The position numbers and the translations under genes were made by a program. The notes under the pieces were generated by a model, which had not been told where the DNA came from, ran no database searches, and was given only the letters and a program-made list of their open reading frames with translations. A DNA stretch of 64,000 nucleotides from Muricea muricata (lineage: Eukaryota; Cnidaria; Anthozoa; Malacalcyonacea; Plexauridae): assembly GCA_963855995.1 (NCBI GenBank), contig OY979717.1:12713001-12777000 (forward strand), given 5' to 3'. Shown here piece by piece: positions 51,133-63,903 of this stretch (the stretch's first letter is position 1; every line of letters starts with the position of its first letter).

Positions 51133-53633
51133 TTAAGATATTGCAATCACATATGGACCATTTGAATTGTCGTCGGGATTATCATAAAGGTTCAAAGATA
51201 TATAAGTGTTTTCTGGTTCACGATTATGATGTAGTTCGGTGTATCCATCATTTTCTGTTAATACTTGGTTATGATTCTGCTGGCTTGTCTCTTCATTTTC
51301 GGCCATTTCTCTTTCGTTGTCTTGACTTGAAGATTCTTTCTCACTAGGTGTTCTGTCCTTGCGGACAAGCAGGATGATGACAATTATTAATCCCAGGAGG
51401 ATCATGGGTAGGAAGATGTAAAGCACCAGAGTTAGTGTGATAATCCTTGAGTTCATATCTGATTTGTTATCTATATCAATATAGAAGAGAGTTATTGACC
51501 AAGATGATATATACACTTAGGCCCATGCAGACAACTTTGATTTAAGGCCATCTATATATGTACTTGGTTTGCCAGGAATTCGAAGCTCATGGCTAAGTGA
51601 AATCAATTCACTGATGAATAGATGAATTACGTGAATCATGTACTTGTTCTGCTCTATTAAAATAACCACAATAAGTGCTATTTCCAATATGAAAATGTCA
51701 AGAGTTGTTCATACCATCTGTTCTTTTGGTAGTTGCTTCAGTAGTAGTGCTGGTACGAGTGGTACTAATGGTGGTTTTCACTTGCAGTTCAAACTCTAGA
51801 AATACGAGTGTAATTGATTAAAGATACATGGTGCTTGCACATCAACCTCTATGCATCAGCTACCTCTCTACTTACTATCGAATCTGACAAGGTTGTGCAA
51901 TCCGATAAAGAACAACAATATTTATTACTTAAATCAAAGATTACTCCATAAAAAGAAAAATGAAATGTATAGCATTTAAAAAGGTTGGAATTAGAAACAA
52001 TGAAAAAATTCAGTACACACCAGACAGGCCTGTAGCTTTGACAGTAGTTTTAATCATTTTTGGTTTTTCACAAATCCAAGCATTTTTAAAGTCGCATCTT
52101 AGATTATTCCAGTATTTTCTCCTCTTTAGAATGTGAGTGCAGTGCTTTTTGTTCAGTTTATTTGGTTCACCTCTGCTCCACTGCGTTATATTAAGCATAT
52201 CCCCATTACTCCATGTCCAAGGTGTATTGTTTTTAACTTGTGTTTCATATGTCAACCCAATCCAAAAATTGTTAGCCTTGTTTCTTGTATGACTATAAAT
52301 AAAGTCCACTTCTTCTTGTGTTGTCAAAGAAACCAAATCTGCCCTTTTCTTTTTGCACTGTGAGCGGGCTGTGCTCCAATCTGACTGCACTGGCCCATAT
52401 TTTGAACCGTCAGGTGCGACAAATAAATAACAGGAATTACCGAAGCTTTCCCATTTCTTACCACATGCTTCAATGAGAAGCGCTTTGAATAAAAAAAAAT
52501 AATATTACAATATTGCTTCTATAGTTACTGTCAAATCATAAATTAAACGGTTATTCATAAGTTATAGCCTTGATTTATTCCTAATATGTATATAAATCAG
52601 TAAGCTATTTTGTGATAAGACTGTGACAGTATGGCACAATTCGTTGTTTGGGGGAATGGTAATATAGAACGATTTTGTTGTAGAAGAGAAATGGCTTTGG
52701 GCATATTTTTGGACCACTAAGATTTACCAAATGCAATATTATAGTAACAAGCATATGTAAGTGCAGTAATTGCATTTAACTCCCCCCCCCCTGGAAATGT
52801 CCTAAAAAGTACGGTATGTGATGATCACTGAGCTTTATTTGTGACAATGTGTAAAGATTTAAACAATCATTCTACGTGTGAGCTCTTAATTACGGTTGAC
52901 AGAGGAACGTACGCAGGAAATGTTAAACTACCATAATGATATATATATATAATTACCATGCACTTTACGGGTGTGAGACTGATCATTTTTATCAATAACT
53001 TTGACGTAGTCTGAGATCTTGGCAAAAGCAAAGCATTTTTCTTTCATTGTTATTTCCTTTTAGGTTAAGTAGTTTTGATAAAGATGTTAATTCGATTTTG
53101 TTAAACAAATATGCATCGTTCCTTTATTTATATGTTAAATTTTTCTACATTATGACTCGTTCTCATCTAGCTCGTTTTATCCATTATTGGTTCGAATAGT
53201 AATCTTTCATAGTCAAAACCTTAATTCTCAGTGTGTCTTAATCTGAAACGATAAAATCAGAATTCGACGTCTCAAAAAAAGGCTCTGCTTCGGAACATGA
53301 AATTCTGTTTTCATCGTTTCAGATGGTGAAAGGACAAGAAAGAACCCATATCCTCGTGTACTTTTGGCTGCGATAAACGCTGGTAACGTTAATTCGACAA
53401 CTCTGTAACTGTGTATATACCTCAGTTGTTGCTTATCTGTACATGGTTATATATATATATGGCTGTTGGAAAAGAAGAGTTTTACGATTTTAATTAAAGT
53501 AACACGTACAGATTTTGTGATTAAATCTATTTTGCTGTTATAAAGATTAAAATATTTAGCCTTACTCCACCTCTATACTCTTACCATCTTTGATGAGTGT
53601 CAAAAAAACAAACATTGGCCATTTTAGCAGCAT
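51133..53633 (-). CDS. Lectin receptor gene D: C-type lectin, stalk, TM, ITAM-like tail
   Basis: Exons 53585-53633, 52021-52482, 51715-51795 and 51133-51470 join in phase 1 (49+462+81+338 = 930 nt) to 309 residues. Signal MLLKWPMFVFLTLIKD; six-Cys CTLD with WIGL, RGEPNKLNKKHC (EPN present) and WNNLRC; stalk rich in Thr and Ser with EATTKRTD; helix LVLYIFLPMILLGLIIVIIL; RKDR; tail with DGYTEL, nine residues, YISL, and YDNP. The tail stops at VIAIS because of a 1-bp deletion relative to gene B, which keeps the paired tyrosines. The lectin exon is 9 nt longer than in A and B (adds GLS before the stalk). Downstream poly(A) signal at 50955. Probably functional. Confidence 0.85.
52510..53580. other. 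Gene D intron 1
   Basis: Matches gene B and E intron 1 but shorter (missing about 37000-37600 of B). Contains the conserved hairpin at 53242-53333 and a poly-C run of 10 near 52782. No gene. Confidence 0.65.
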
Positions 53634-53726
53634 CGTGATAGTGTAGTCTAAATAGGATGATGATTTATGAAACTGTAGCTTTACCAGTTCACAGCAAACA
53701 AAAAATGAACACATAAGGGCGACGTC

Positions 53727-53948
53727 CATATTCATGTTGCCACGCAAAACGTCAAATTGACGTTTTAGGTGGGTGTACATGTGTGGGTAAATTTTCCAGT
53801 AGTGTGACGTTTTTACCGTGGCAACTGTTAATCAGCATTTCATTGATCAGCATCAGGTACTGCCACGCTTGACGTTTTTGTTAGGGTGTGGGTGGGTCAA
53901 TACCAAAACGTCAATTTGACGTTTTGCGTGTATGGCAACATGAATATG
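53727..53948. mobile_element. MITE in the gene D 5' region
   Basis: Left end CATATTCATGTTGCCACGCA and right end TGTATGGCAACATGAATATG are inverted. Each arm also carries AAACGTCAATTTGACGTTTT-like palindromes. It lies just upstream of the gene D signal exon and separates it from the upstream conserved block. Confidence 0.8.
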
Positions 53949-53966
53949 CATATATATCATGAATAA

Positions 53967-54265
<299 letters not shown>

Positions 54266-54450
54266 TTATCTTTAACCACAAGGAATGTATTAATTGTACT
54301 TAAGTTTGAACTGCAGATCCTCATTAAAATGCCATTTTGGGCACGCTTATAAGTACAACAGTACTTTCGAAAAAACTAGTTTACTACCATCTACCGAGAA
54401 GCGTAACCAGTCAAACGCTTTGTTTTACGTTTATTTCCCTTGACGTTTTA
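54266..54450 (-). repeat. Copy 1 of duplicated lectin 5' block
   Basis: Matches 56706-56900 in the same orientation with scattered differences, and more distantly the block upstream of every signal exon. The two copies are separated by 2.4 kb of unrelated DNA, including a large foldback. Which copy, if any, drives gene D cannot be told. Confidence 0.65.
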
Positions 54451-54454
54451 TGAG

Positions 54455-55400
54455 TCAACTTTCTCTGAAGTGACATCTTTTAAAGTGCTAGGCTTCCACT
54501 TTGGTTGATTGCCTTTGTCGATTAAAACTAAAGATAAAACAAGACGCCTGCTAAGGCGTTCACTCCGCCTGCAAAAACGAAAATGGGCACAAGGCTGTAA
54601 CTAGAGTGTTCATTGAGGGTGTGGTATATTCACTTATTTTTGCTCTGCTTAACGAACTCCTTTTTAATTCAGTTATTATTAGGGTACCTTTCAATGCATT
54701 TTACGACATTGCTAGCACATCTTATGTAATTAGTAAGATAACCAAAAAGCAATGTCTGAGTGACTTGCAAGGCACTCTGCCCAGAGTCCTAGTAAGATTG
54801 CATTTTTTAGAATTTAATTTAAATTAAAGACTTTCATAGTACATAATTACATTAAACAAGATTCTTTTGTCATAATACCACCAACATATGGTTGTTTTAT
54901 TTTTGGGTAGTTGCAAGTAAAGAAAATTTTACTAAAAGTGTGTACAATACATAATTATATTAACCTGATAGCATCATTTAAATCAATTCTGCAGCGCACT
55001 GCCTGAACTCCACGATATAAGTAGTTGGGAACTTTATACTAACATATATGTATTTCTGCAATTAGAATGTTAAATATAATGTCTCTTACCCTTTTATAAA
55101 TGTATGAGATCCCTGATCCCACAAGCAAATAAATCATTTTGCACGAAATATCAGCATCTCAACATAGCTATAGAAAACCGAGGAAAGAAATCACAACGAA
55201 TACTTCGTGATTAGAATTTCTGGAGCAATGTTTTGATGAAGAACCTTCCTTTCCCTTTTTGTTAACTATTACATGTTAAAAATTGTGTTTTGTATATAGA
55301 TATTTCAGTAGAATTTGCGCTTAATTCTTGTATAGAAATTTCTAAATTTCCTAAAAAGTGGAAACACAACAGAAAATGACGGAAACACGCTCTCAAAACT
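54455..55400. other. No gene seen
   Basis: AT-rich, short frames only. Nothing recognised. Confidence 0.5.
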
Positions 55401-55414
55401 TCACCGCGATACAT

Positions 55415-55842
55415 GGTCAAGACTATTTCAGACACCTTGAAGCAGATCGGTCCCAGTACTTTCGTTAATTTCACACGGCCAATTATCAGGCGCTTAGACG
55501 TAAGCGTACTGCTTTGCTATATTAAACTTTACTAGCAAAAGGTATTATATTTAAGACTATTCTCACTCACTGGGACTGCATCTATTTCACCAAATTTAGC
55601 TAAAGCGCGAGCCCCAAGGGCGAGTAGTGATTGTCGCGCTACGCGCTCCCTCTTTAGCTAAATTTGGTGAAGTAGATATAGTCCCAGTGAGTGAGAATAG
55701 TCTTAAATATAATACCTTTTTGCTAGTAAAGTTTAATATAGCAAAACAGTTCGCTTACGTCTAAGTGCCTGATAATTGGCCGAGTGAAATTAACGAAAGT
55801 ACTGGGACCGATCTGCTACAAGGTATCTGAAATAGCCTTGAC
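55415..55842. mobile_element. Foldback element, about 190-bp near-perfect arms
   Basis: Arm 55415-55605 is repeated inverted at 55652-55842 with few differences. The 46-bp centre (GCGAGCCCCAAGGGCGAGTA...) is GC-rich. No target duplication was established and no coding capacity is seen. As RNA it would form a long double-stranded hairpin. Confidence 0.9.
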
Positions 55843-55859
55843 CGCGATACATCGCTCCT

Positions 55860-57690
55860 CGGTAAAATTTCGCGGTGGAATTTGTCGTTTTAAAACATTT
55901 TGCATGAGAATCTTTGCACGTAAAACCGTCTTGCGGTTTAGATGTTCTAGCGCACATGTTTAAATGCGTGTTTTGTTGACATATTCCGCTAAAAATTGAG
56001 TTTAAACGCCGTGTTTAGGTTGGCTCACGCAGCTTGTGCCCAGCAGTATCACCCATGAGCGCTGCGCCAACTTGCGACACCGAAAAAAAACCAGAGACGG
56101 GGCGAATTTAAAACTCCGCCTCGCCTACGGCAGGCGGAGTAATAATCAAATTATATAGTCACAGTGTCACTTCGTAAGTATGTGATTTTGTGTCGTCAAC
56201 AATATGACAACCATGTAATTCCATCGTTACTTATCGTGTTTGGAGACTAAAATCTAGATATTAATAAGATATTATAATGAATGTTTATGAGTCCAATGGT
56301 TCGTATCGTACTTGTTTCTTAGTATTTTCGGCATCAGAATCGTCAATAAGTACAATATCATCTAGTTCAGTTACCAAAACAAGAGGGTTTTTACTGCAAG
56401 ATCCACCATTTTGATTTTAGATGAGCAATATTTGAATTAAATTCCATTTACGTCATGTTTGTTTCGGCCAGATCATTGTTTTAGGGTACACTGCGATCAT
56501 CGTACGAGAAAGATTTTGACCGATGAGATTTATATTAAAACCATGAAGGGCACAATGGGAAAACTATTGCACTTCTGGGAGTGCAATGGAACGTTTTCCA
56601 TTGCACTCTTGCGAAATGGGACGTTTTATTTAATATTATGTGACCATGGCATAAGCAGCCAATTAAACGGCCAGAATTTAAGGAAGTATTATCAACTTAT
56701 GTTGAACACTTATCTTTAACCACACGGTGAATGTATTAATTGTACTTGCGTTTGAAGTGCAAAACGTCACTAAGATGCTTTTTTAAGCACACCTAAGTAC
56801 AACAGTACTTTCGAAAGAATCAGTTTATAACCATTGCAATCTACCGAGAACCGTAACCAATCAAACGCTTTGTTTTACGTTTATTTCCGTTGACGTTTTG
56901 GTGCGTAAACGTCGGGTTTTTTAATAACAATTGTTGACGTTTGCTCGCCCAAATAGTTGCAGTTTACACTAGGATATTGCAATTTACAATAATAATTCAA
57001 GTTAGTATAAGACAGGTGTAAGATAAAAACTCATAACAATGAAGAATTATTGAAAATTTTGTTCAATTCATATAAAATAACATAGATTTGAAACAAGCAG
57101 GGAAACGTGTAATTACAAAACACGACGTTTTCGCGCCCGAACGTCATGCAAATAAACATAAAGTTTGCAAATGGTAGTACAGGGTTACTGGTAAATAGAA
57201 CATTGGTTCGTGTGTTATAAAATAATTCATAACATAGCATTTCAAATTCTGAACGCTCAATGGCTGAGACCCGTATTGATATATAATTGTATATCAACAC
57301 CAAAAATGTTTTATTTTTCTTAAATGTAATCTATCGATCGATATTCAATACTTCCGACTATATTGAGCAATAAAGGTTCTTATAAAAAGCTTTATCCACT
57401 TAACAGAGCGGAATTGGTTTTGACATTTACCATCTACGGCAGTTTCGCGTCTCGCATAGATAGAGCCTTAAGTAATTTTAAGATTTGTCCAGAACATATT
57501 TCTGATCGAAATCAAGTTTGATTGGAAAATGCCAAACTTGATTGGATTTATTTATTTATAAGATTTACCCGGTTAGGTAAATCGTATGAAGGGTTGTGGT
57601 GATCTTAGTGCTATATTTATTATGGACTCGCCCGGTGACAATGAAACACGTTAGAAACATCTTGGATATTTGCACTTGAAATGCACCGTT
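55860..57690. other. Gene D upstream region, no protein gene seen
   Basis: Holds the second copy of the duplicated 5' block (56706-56900) and then the promoter-like block (TTATAAAAAGC near 57380; AGCAGAGCGG-like near 57400; CATCTACGGC near 57431). The stretch 55860-56700 shows nothing recognisable. It joins gene E's tail exon directly near 57690. Confidence 0.55.
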
Positions 57691-57697
57691 GATGTTT

Positions 57698-60600
57698 TTA
57701 AGATATTGCAATCACATATGGACCATTTGAATTGTCGTCGGGATTATCATAAAGGTTCAAAGATATATAAGTGTTTTCTGGTTCACGATTATGGTGTAGT
57801 TCGGTGTATCCATCATTTTCTGTCAATACTTGGTTATGACTCTGCTGGCTTGTCTCTTCATTTTCGGCCGTTTCTCTTTCGTTGTCTTGACTTGAAGATT
57901 CTTTCTCACTAGGTGTTCTTCTCTTGCGGACAAGCAGGATGATGACAATTATTAATCCCAGGAGGATCATGGGTAGGAAGATGTAAAGCACCAGAGTTAG
58001 TGTGATAATCCTGGAGGTCATGTCTGATTTGTTATCTATATCAATAGAGAAGAGAGTTATTGACCAAGATTATATACACTTAGGCCCATGCAGACAACTT
58101 TGATTTAAGACCATCTATATATGTACCTGGTTTGCCAGGAATTCAAAGCTCATGGCTAAGTGAAGTCAATTCACTGATGAATAGTGTGTACTTGTTCTGC
58201 TCTATTAAAGTAACCACAATAAGTGCTATTTCCAATATGAAAATGTCAAGAGTTGTTCATACCATCTGTTCTTTTGGTAGTTGCTTCAGTAGTAGTGCTG
58301 GTACTAGTGGTACTAATGGTGGTTTTCACTTGCAGTTCAAACTCTAGAAATACGAGTGTAATTGATTAAAGATGCACGGTGCTTACACATGAACCTCTAT
58401 GCATCAGCTACCTCTCTACTTACTATCGAATCTGACAATGTTGTGCAATCCGATAAAGAACAATAATATTTATTACTTAAATCAAAGATTACTCCATAAA
58501 AAGAAAAAATGAAATGTATAGCGTTTAAAAAGGTTGGAATTAATTCGTGAGTTCGACGTTAACAGAAACAATAAAAAAATTCAGTACGCACCAGACAGGC
58601 CTGTAACTTTGACAGTAGTTTTAATCATTTTTGGTTTTTCACAAATCCAAGCATTTTTATCGTCGCATCTTAGATTATTCCAGTATTTTCTCCTCTTTAG
58701 AATGTGAGTGCAGTGCTCGTTGTTCAGGTCATTTGGTTCACCTTTGTTCCACTGCGTTATATTAAGCATATCCCCATTACTCCATATCCAACGTGTATTT
58801 TCTTTAACTTGTGTTTCATACGTCAACCCAATCCAAAAACCGTGAGGCTTGTTTTTTGTATGACTATAAACAAAGTCCACTTCTTCTTGTGTTGTCAAGG
58901 AAACCAAATCTGCCCTTTTCTTTTTGCACTGTGAGCGGGCTGTGCTCCAATCTGACTGCTCTGGCCCATATTTTGAACCGTCAGGTACGACAAATAAATA
59001 ACAGGAATTAGCGAAGCTTTTCCATTTCTTACCACATGCTTCAATGAGAAGCGCTTTGAATGAAAAAAATAACATTACTGCTATAGTTATTATCAAACCA
59101 TAAACGGCTATTCATAAGTTATATAGCCTTGATTTATTTCTAACATCTATATAAATCAGTAAGATATTTTTTTCATAAGACTGCCTGCAGCATGGCACAA
59201 TTCGTTGTTTGGGGGAATGGCAATGTAGAACGACTTTGTTGTTGGACAGAAACGCAGAGCTTTATTTGTGACAATGTGTAAAGACTCAAACAAAAATATC
59301 AAACATGCATCAGTCGTTGGAAAACCTTCTTTTCATTTTTTTCTTCGAATGTTTATGGTTTTTTATGTTTCAAAACGTACCAGCATTCCCTATTATGGAC
59401 ATTGTATCGATAATTTATGATACCATTGATATTTTGTGATTTATTGTTGTCTTGGCGCGGGCAACGGGCCGCGCTCAGTTGAAGTTTTTTACGGGCGCAT
59501 GCGCCAATATTAAATTTTTGCCCGTACCATAATATACTTGCGCAAAAAATTGTGTGGCTATACTTTAATTTAATATTCAAATCGAATGCCTAATTGAAAC
59601 ACGTTAAGAGTTTTATTCCGTGGTTGTAACGGGCCAAAACGAGGGCCAAAATATTTCTTTTTTCCTTCAAATTCATTTCTTTGTTCTTTCAAGTTTATAT
59701 TATAAGATAGATATTATGAAGTAAAATATTATGAAGTGAAATCATTTGTGAAATTTCAATCACATGCAACAACCATGGTAACTTTCTCTGTTTGCAGAAA
59801 CGTGAAAAATACTCGACTTTTGGCAGAACATGCATTGTTTTGACATATATATTGAGTTGATAAGTGTAATGAATTTGCGACTGAGGGTTAAACGCACGAT
59901 TGATTCTAATGTGAAAGACGCTTTAGCGATAGTGCTGAATGTTTGTTGTAGCATTGCGCTACAATTCCACAACACGGGAATCTGCGTGTGAGCTACGTAT
60001 ATTTAATGTTTTTAATTACGGTTGGCAGTGGAATGTACTCAGGATAAGTTAAATTACCCTAATGATATATATATATAATTACCATGTACGTTACGGGTGT
60101 GACACTGATCATTTTTATCAATAACTTTGACGTAGACTGAGATCTTAGCAAAAGCAAATATGTTTTCTAACTTTTCTTTCATTGTTTCCTTTTACGTTAA
60201 GTAGTTTTGATAAAGATGTTAACTCGATTTTGTTAAACAAATATGCATCATTCCTTTATTTACATGTGAATTTTGCTACATTATGACTCGTTCTCATTTT
60301 GCTCGGGCATGGTAGGAAATGCGGACTACGGACTGCGGACTCGGACTCGGATTGCGTACTCGGACTGCGGACTCGGATTGCGGACTCGGACTGCGGACTC
60401 GGATTGCGGACTCGGATTGCGACTCGGACTGCGGACTCGGATTGCGGACTCGGACTGCGGACTCGGATTGCGGACTCGGACTGTGGACTCGGATTGCGGA
60501 CTCGGACTACGGACTGCGGATTGCGGAAAAATCAAAGTACGGCGTGCACAACTTTATTTTGACTAAATCTCAATATAAATTTCTGTTTTTTAAGTAAAAA

Positions 60601-62569
60601 TATGTATTTCAAACACAATATGGAGTATCAATACTTAAATTTTTTTAACGAACTGTTATTTCCAACATTTAGTAATTGGATAATACAATTTACCGCCCAT
60701 GCTTATATAATATAGCTAATTAGTACCATATGAAGATACTCTTTCTTACAGACAGTGGAGTTGTCAGCCATTCATAACTCGAAATTATAGACGTGCAACT
60801 TGTACGCTGATACAGAGTAAACAAAAATAGTCAACATATGCAACCTGAAATAGTTAAATTGTTAAATTTTGAATTAAGAGATACATGGTACAAAATGCTC
60901 GGAACTGCGGAATGCGGAGTACGGATGTAATTGCGAGTAATTGGTTTAATATAATAACATTATAACACAATAATTATAAAAACACTCGTTTCTAGGCCAC
61001 TTATGGTTGGACCTGAATTTCAAGGTACCCGACTTCTGCTAAAAATTCAGCTCAGTAACTATTACGTATATGGTCGTCACTCGTCAGTCTATGATACTAA
61101 TAACAACAGAAGTATATTCATCTAAGGCTACGGATTTGTACAAACTACTTTCAAACAACCATTCAAAGCTAGAGTAAACCGAAATATCCATTCTATTAGT
61201 GAATATGAAAAGACGAATACAGTAGAGACATCTCTATCTGGACATGTGTGTGGATTTCTATATTTCTATGATTTCCTGCTATTTTGTCGTGATTTTTAAG
61301 ACCCGTAAAGTTTGTTTATCGTGATTTTTTATTTACTGCTTAAATTCACAATTTTTTCATTAATTCAATAAAGTGTTTTGGTGGTTTCGTCTTTACTAAT
61401 TAAGTAAGCATTTAGTCCATAAAAAAATTGCGTACTCCGCACTCTATCTTTTCCGTACTCCGCATTCTGCAGTTCCGAGCATTTTGTACCATGTATCTCT
61501 TAATTCAAAATTTAACAATTTAACTATTTAGGTTGCATGTGTTGACTATTTTTATTTACTCTGTATCAGCGTACAAGTTGCACGTCCATAATTTCGAGTT
61601 ATACCAGAAATGGCAATACCTGACAAGTCATTGAGAAATGTCTTTGAGAAAGAGTATTTTCATGGTACTAATTAGCTATATTATATAAGCATGGACGGTA
61701 AATTGTACTATCCAATTACTAAGAGTTGGAAATAACAGTTCGTTAAAAAAATTTAAGTATTGATACTGCATATTGTGTTTGAAATACATATTTTTACATA
61801 AAAAAAATTTATACTGAGATTTAGTCAAAATAAAGTTGTGCAGGCCGTACTTTGATTTTTCCGTAGTCCGCAATCTGTAGTCCGCCATCCTTAGTCCGCA
61901 GTCCGAGTCCGCAATCCGAGTCCGCAGTCCGAGTCTGCAATCCGAGTCCGCAATCCAAGTCCGCAGTCCGAGTCCGCAATCCGTGTCCGCAATCCGAGTC
62001 CGCAATCCGAGTCCGCAGTCCGTAGTCCGCATTTTCTACCATGCCTCTTGCTCGTTATATCCATAATTGGTTCGAATAGTAATGTTTCATAATTATTACC
62101 TTACATTATTATGTTTCTCAGTGTATCTTAATCTGAAACGATAAAATCAGAATTCGACGTCTAAAAAAATGGCTCTGCTTCGGAACATGAAATTCTTTTT
62201 TGATCGTTTCAGATGGTGAAAGGACCAGAAAGAACCCATATCCTCCTGTACTTTTGGCTGCGATAAACGCTGGCAACGTCAGTTCGACAAGTCTGTTACT
62301 GTGTGTATATCTCGGTTGTTGCTTATCTGTATTATTTGACTGTATATGGTTGTTGGGAAAGAAGAGTTTTAGGATTCTAATTAAAGTAACGCGTACACAA
62401 ATAGTGATTAAATCTTTTTTGATGTTATAAAGATTTTAATGCTTAGCCTTTCTCCACCTCTGCAACTCGACAAACGAAGTATGTAAAAATGAGTTTAAAT
62501 ATATCACACATTACACTTACCATCTGTGAGGAGTGTTAAAAAAACAAACATCGGCCATTTTAGCAGCAT
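57698..62569 (-). CDS. Lectin receptor gene E: C-type lectin, stalk, TM, ITAM-like tail
   Basis: Exons 62521-62569, 58592-59053, 58263-58343 and 57698-58035 join in phase 1 (930 nt) to 309 residues. Signal MLLKWPMFVFLTLLTD; CTLD with six Cys, WIGL, KGEPNDLNNEHC (EPN) and WNNLRC; Thr/Ser stalk; helix LVLYIFLPMILLGLIIVIIL; RKRR; tail DGYTEL, nine residues, YISL, YDNP, ending VIAIS. Intron 1 is long (about 3.5 kb) because of a foldback insertion at 60306-62045. The 3' flank is unusual: directly after the stop the sequence switches to the neighbouring gene D upstream block, so the array's poly(A) signal is missing. Expression may therefore need another signal. Confidence 0.85.
59100..60296. other. 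Gene E intron 1, proximal part
   Basis: Closely matches gene B intron 1 (36640-37800). No gene. The match continues after the foldback at 62055. Confidence 0.7.
60306..62045. mobile_element. 1740-bp foldback element with minisatellite arms and 9-bp target duplication
   Basis: TTTTGCTCG (60297-60305) and TCTTGCTCG (62046-62054) are a 9-bp duplication with one mismatch. The ends GGCATGGTAGAAA-like are inverted, and each arm then carries a tandem array of CGGACTCGGATTG-type units (60325-60530 and, inverted, 61860-62030). The inner arms also match inverted (for example GTACAAAATGCTCGGAACTG). It resembles the 29653-31219 element in design. The Asp-Cys-Gly-Leu repeat frames across it are not genes. 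Confidence 0.9.
62055..62515. other. Gene E intron 1, distal part
   Basis: Continuation of the conserved intron with the hairpin at 62132-62213. No gene. Confidence 0.65.
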
Positions 62570-63900
62570 CGTGATAGTGTAGTCCAAATAGGATGATGAT
62601 TTATGAAACTGTAGCTTTACCGGTTTACAACAAACAAAAAATGAAAGCATAAATTAGTAAACATGGTATATCTATACTTATCTTTAACCACAAGGAATGC
62701 ACCGTACTTAAGTTTGAAGTGCAGAGCGTCATTAAAAGACGTGCATTTTTGGGCACACCTATAATTGTGACAGTATACTTTCGAAAGAAGCAAGTTACAG
62801 TTACTGGTAAATAAGACATTTGTTCGTGTATTATAAAATAACTTCTAATATCAACACCGAAAATACTTTATTTTCTCAAATGTATCATAAGTTAATGTCG
62901 TTCATCCGTACTGTTAGTTGTATCTATCATTCGATATTTAATGCTTTGAACGATATTGAGCAATAAAGGTTCTTATAAAAAAAATTTATATCCACTTAGC
63001 AGAGCGGAGTTTGTTTTGACATTTACCATCTACAGCTGTTCCGCTTCTCGCATATACACAAAGCCTGAAATAGTTTTAAGATGTGTCTAGAACACATTTC
63101 CAATCGAAATCAAATTTGATCAGAAAATTTTAAATTTGATTGGATATATTTTGCTTCAGTTTTATCCCCCGTCAGGTAATCTTATGAAAGATCAAGGATG
63201 ATTTTACTGCTATATTTCTAATGGACTTGCCTGCGGGTGACAATTAAACACTTTAGAAACACTTTGGATATTTGCATTTCAGATAATAGAAAATTGATCA
63301 ATTGCCGATCAATTTGGCGTTTTGACGGATAACATGGATTTTGGTTGGAAAACCACCGACCACCGGCCGTTATTACAAGCTCAGCGTACACGGCGAAGAA
63401 TGATCAACCTATTCAGACTTGATGAAAACAGGATTGCACAATATTCTGCTGCCCACAATGTTCAACGTTGTCAACCATATTGTTCAGCATTGTTACTGAT
63501 ATTTTTTAAAAAACATATTAATTAATTAATTTTTATTTTTACTGTAATAGTTACGTTTATTAGATGAACTTCATTAACTTGTAAATAGTTTTAATTGTAA
63601 ATATGAATTTCAACGACAACGACCTGTAATTCAGTTCTTACTGCAGAAGGTTACTTAATAGTTATTATTGTTCAGAGATGTGACCAAATTTGACGCTTTT
63701 TTATGGACTTTTGTGGCTAAATGTCTTAAAAGTTCATCAGTAATGTCCTAAAATTGTTCGAATCCACATTGAAATCTTGTAAGTAAATGTAAAATTGTAA
63801 ATTTCAGATCACACTAATATTCACACCGATATCAGAATAAAGATAACAGCTGGCTTAAAATAACCATATTACTATTTTTATACGCATGCACATACTTGAG
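62570..63900 (-). promoter_or_regulatory. Gene E 5' flank and spacer to gene F
   Basis: Holds the array's upstream block (TATAAGAACCTTTATTGCTC on the minus strand near 62960) and then spacer shared with 39060-39800 and 50330-50950. No protein gene; the frame at 63322-63525 is matched at 39244-39447 but differs by indels and stops. Confidence 0.5.
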
Positions 63901-63903
63901 ATG

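Noticed and set aside
60273-60597. Asp-Cys-Gly-Leu-rich repeat proteins here and at 61676-62042
   Set aside because: They are translations, in several frames and both strands, of the minisatellite arms of a foldback element.
63322-63525. Small conserved protein in the array spacer (also 39244-39447)
   Set aside because: The copies differ by indels and the third copy (near 50400) has lost the frame. Similarity reflects duplicated spacer DNA.
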